Shown piece after piece: positions 31,926 to 33,604 of a stretch of 33,604 nt of DNA (position 1 is the stretch's first letter; the number at the start of each line of letters is the position of its first letter). Origin of the DNA: Pseudomonadota bacterium (GTDB lineage: Bacteria; Pseudomonadota; Alphaproteobacteria; Acetobacterales; Acetobacteraceae); contig JAKADX010000043.1 in the NCBI GenBank assembly GCA_021818505.1, forward strand, positions 1 to 33,604, given 5' to 3'. A program made the position numbers and the translations under genes. Under the pieces are notes generated by a model. It was not told the origin of the DNA. It made no database searches and saw only the letters and a program-made list of their open reading frames with translations.

Positions 31926-32353
31926 TAGGGCGTGAACTCATAAGTCCCCAGCCACAGGCGGATGGCGGCAAGCTTGAGCATTGCGAGGTCGTTCGCCGTG
32001 AACTTCTCGTAGCGGGGGGCGATCCTGCGGAACTGCTTCATGCGGCAGAAGAACCGCTCAATGCGGTTCCCCTCGCGGTAGAGACCCTTGCTGAAGCAGT
32101 CACGCTGTTTGCGGTTCGATGTGACCGCGTTGTTCGGTGTGGCCTGGCGTTCTTCGATCGTCGCCGTGATCCAGTGGGCTCGGTAGCCCTTGTCAGCGAC
32201 AACAACAGTGTCCGCGGTCAGGCCGTCCAGCAGTGCCGGTACGGCTCGGTTGTCGTGCACCTGGCCAGCGGTCGACACTATTCGAATCGGCAGGCCGCGC
32301 GCGTCCACCAGCGCATCCACCTTGGTCGTCAGTCCGCCTCGCGAGCGGCACAT
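31925..32353 (-). CDS. IS5-family transposase, C-terminal frame (OrfB)
   Basis: This 142-residue frame carries the second half of a DDE transposase: RSRGGLTTKVDALVDARGLP, VVVADKGYRAHWI with the second catalytic Asp, and the Y..R..IE core with the catalytic Glu (LYREGNRIERFFCRMKQFRR). It has no start of its own with a ribosome-binding site and should be made as a fusion with OrfA by a -1 shift near the G5 run (32367-32371 on the plus strand as CCCCC), which would give KGGPDPCMCRSRGG, the normal family sequence. Confidence 0.85.
   Translation of the reverse strand: MCRSRGGLTTKVDALVDARGLPIRIVSTAGQVHDNRAVPALLDGLTADTVVVADKGYRAHWITATIEERQATPNNAVTSNRKQRDCFSKGLYREGNRIERFFCRMKQFRRIAPRYEKFTANDLAMLKLAAIRLWLGTYEFTP
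31928..31943 (+). repeat. IS terminal inverted repeat, left
   Basis: GGGCGTGAACTCATAA. It matches the other end (32749-32764, read on the minus strand) at 14 of 16 positions. Confidence 0.8.
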
Positions 32354-32655
32354 GCAAGGATCTGGACCCCCTTGTTTGCCCCTGCGGTGTGCTTGTGCAC
32401 CCGGACCGAGGACGAGTCGATCGTCTGGATGTGCCCGTCACGGCCCTTGGTGATCGCGTCCCTGACGGCGTCCCGGATGCCCGCCCGGCGCCAGCGCAGG
32501 AAGCGGTTGTACGCCGTCGTGAATGGGCCACACCGCCCCGGCAGATCCCGCCACGGCGAGCCGGACCGCAGCACCAAGAGGATTCCACTCAATAGCCGCC
32601 GGTCATCAACGCGTGAACCGCCATGGGGCTTCTGATGCAGCAGCGGCGCGATCAC
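32329..32655 (-). CDS. IS5-family transposase, N-terminal frame (OrfA)
   Basis: This frame carries the DUF4096-like N-terminal half, with LRSGSPWRDLPGRCGPFTTAYNRF and the first catalytic Asp in IQTIDSSSVRVHKHTAGA. The family normally begins further upstream. Here an ATG at 32694 gives MGGR, then a TAG (32680-32682), then DLTNFGWSVIAPLL. The TAG stands where the family has Tyr (R-Y-D-L-T), so the natural start is lost unless the GTG at 32655 is used. The element may be immobile. Confidence 0.8.
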   Translation of the reverse strand: MIAPLLHQKPHGGSRVDDRRLLSGILLVLRSGSPWRDLPGRCGPFTTAYNRFLRWRRAGIRDAVRDAITKGRDGHIQTIDSSSVRVHKHTAGANKGVQILACAAREAD

Positions 32656-32748
32656 GCTCCAGCCGAAATTCGTCAGATCCTAGCGCCCACCCATCGCAAG
32701 CTCCCCTCACGGAGCTTGAACGACACTCGCCGTCGTACCGCTACCCGG

Positions 32749-32764
32749 TTATGGGTACACGCCC
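32749..32764 (-). repeat. IS terminal inverted repeat, right
   Basis: Read on the minus strand: GGGCGTGTACCCATAA. It is the partner of 31928-31943 and is followed outside by TA. Confidence 0.8.
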
Positions 32765-32859
32765 TAAGAAGTCAGCGAAATGTCGTTCAAGCAATAGCAT
32801 GAGATACAGTCCGCGGCGCTGGATCCTCAGGCGCCGTGGCGCTCGCGCGGCAGGACGCC

Positions 32860-33475
32860 ATGAAGACCAGCGAGGGACCTATCCTCACTACCCATGCCGG
32901 CAGTCTGCCCCGGACGGAGAATCTGTCGCACATGTTGATCAAGCGGTATTACGAACTGGCGGTTGACGATGCGGGATTGCGCGGGGAGATAAGGCGCGCG
33001 ACCGACTGCGCCGTCACGAAGCAGCTCGATGCCGGCATCGATATCGGCAATGACGGCGAGGAAGCGCACGTCGGCTTTTCAGACCCACGCCAGTGTCCGT
33101 CTGTCGGGCCGGGGCTGCGTTTCGCCGCGCAACGGCATGACGGACATCATCAAATTTCCCAAATACGGCGCGATGCTGACGTGGCGGCCGGGGAGGCCAG
33201 GCGAGCTGACGGCGAGACTGTTCAACCGCGCCCGGTGCCAGCGCGCGGTCTGCTATCAGCCGGATCTCGCCGAGACGAAGGTTGAGTTGAGCGCGTTCGC
33301 CGATGCGCAGGCGAGCAACCCGCGCAAGTTCGCAGAGACGTTGGTCGGGGTCGTCTCACCGGGGAGGATCCCCACGACGTCCCGGCGCGGCGACGCCAAT
33401 CCTGACCACCGTACCGACGGTGAATACGTGTTTGCGCTGGCGCAGGAGATAAAGAAGGAATATGATTTCATAGTC
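32860..33475 (+). pseudogene. Cobalamin-independent methionine synthase (MetE C-terminal)-like gene, frameshifted and cut by IS
   Basis: ATG 32860 starts MKTSEGPILTTHAGSLPRTE, typical of the short MetE-like methyltransferases, and continues to AVTKQLDAGIDIGNDGEEAHVGF. At the TTTT run (33076-33079) one extra T moves the frame; in the next frame the protein goes on as QTHASVRLSGRGC, SPRNGMTDIIKFPKYGAM and later TDGEYVFALAQEIKKEYDFIV. Similarity stops near 33475, where the left part of another IS begins. Thus about the first 205 codons remain, with one frameshift, and the Cys/His ligands of the C-terminal half are missing. The end coordinate is approximate. AGGA lies before the ATG. Confidence 0.75.
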
Positions 33476-33604
33476 TCAGTGTCTGTCCACGAACATGTTG
33501 AGTCCATTGAGTCGGTTGTGATTCTGTGGTGGGCGGAGCCGATTCGCGGGAGCAGCCCGATGTGGACGGAGGAGAACCGCGGCCGCTATGACCGCAGCGG
33601 TTTG
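33476..33604 (+). mobile_element. Left end of a second IS5-family element (runs off right edge)
   Basis: Immediately after the metE-like similarity ends, the sequence changes character and leads, within about 85 bases, to a transposase start (33560). The exact inverted repeat and target duplication cannot be fixed because the other end is outside the window; 33476 is only an approximate boundary. This element disrupts the metE-like gene. Confidence 0.6.
33560..33604 (+). CDS. IS5-family transposase, first 15 codons
   Basis: ATG 33560 gives MWTEENRGRYDRSGL, the very conserved start of a common alphaproteobacterial IS5-family transposase (usually followed by RYPSDLTDEEW). GGGAG lies before the ATG. 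The remainder is outside the window. It is a different subgroup from the element at 31928-32764. Confidence 0.75.
   Translation, partial: MWTEENRGRYDRSGL

Larger units (their letters stand above)
31928..32764 (-). mobile_element. IS5-family (IS427-like) insertion sequence, 837 bp
   Basis: The ends are defined by terminal inverted repeats (GGGCGTGAACTCATAA and, on the other strand, GGGCGTGTACCCATAA; 14 of 16 identical), each flanked by TA (31926-31927 and 32765-32766), as expected for TA target duplication in this group. Inside are two overlapping minus-strand frames for a DDE transposase. The transposase stop codon TAA is formed at the element/flank boundary (31925-31927). The element sits between two unrelated broken genes, so the flanking TA may be coincidental after rearrangement. 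Confidence 0.85.

Noticed and set aside
1-33604. CRISPR arrays, tRNA or rRNA genes
   Set aside because: No regularly spaced direct repeats, tRNA-like cloverleaf sequences or rRNA stretches were seen by eye on either strand.

Overview
The window is very GC-rich (roughly two thirds G+C by eye, strong G/C bias at third codon positions) and densely packed. It looks like the chromosome of an alphaproteobacterium, most likely of the family Acetobacteraceae. Supporting this are the PQQ/alcohol-oxidation accessory genes, the Tat-exported proteins, and a fragment at the left edge that resembles a small protein family I remember mainly from Acetobacteraceae. No rRNA, tRNA or CRISPR was seen.

Left part (1-5.06 kb): the start of an unknown protein runs off the left edge. 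A Tat-exported type-I sulfatase follows, and behind it a radical-SAM sulfatase-maturating enzyme that is cut by one in-frame TAA. About 580 bases with almost no coding content come next.

PQQ-linked island (5.07-15.95 kb): a NarL-type response regulator and its histidine kinase overlap by four bases. They diverge from a TonB-dependent receptor, which is followed by an Asp/Glu-racemase-fold protein and PqqE. Converging on these is a five-gene minus-strand set: a periplasmic binding protein, an ABC ATPase and an ABC-2 permease of the type found beside PQQ-dependent alcohol dehydrogenases, then a NitT/TauT-type permease and ATPase. No quinoprotein dehydrogenase and no pqqABCD lie in the window, so this is an accessory, sensing and transport island.

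Proline/peptide region (16.0-31.7 kb): PutA (with its own DNA-binding domain and matching GTTGCA sites upstream) lies behind an ornithine-cyclodeaminase-family reductase and an M24 protein that carries all the DddP-type active-site residues. A DUF849/BKACE gene diverges from them. Beyond is a dipeptide-type ABC transporter (fused ATPase, two permeases, Tat-exported binding protein), preceded in the same direction by an aldo/keto reductase, an M19 dipeptidase and a short-chain dehydrogenase. A plausible reading is uptake and hydrolysis of small peptides, with proline-like products passing through the reductase and PutA to glutamate. This is inference.

Right end (31.7-33.6 kb): a decayed zone. 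The tail of an ABC ATPase gene abuts an 837-bp IS5/IS427-like element. On its other side is an unrelated metE-like gene that is frameshifted and then cut by the start of a second IS5-family element.
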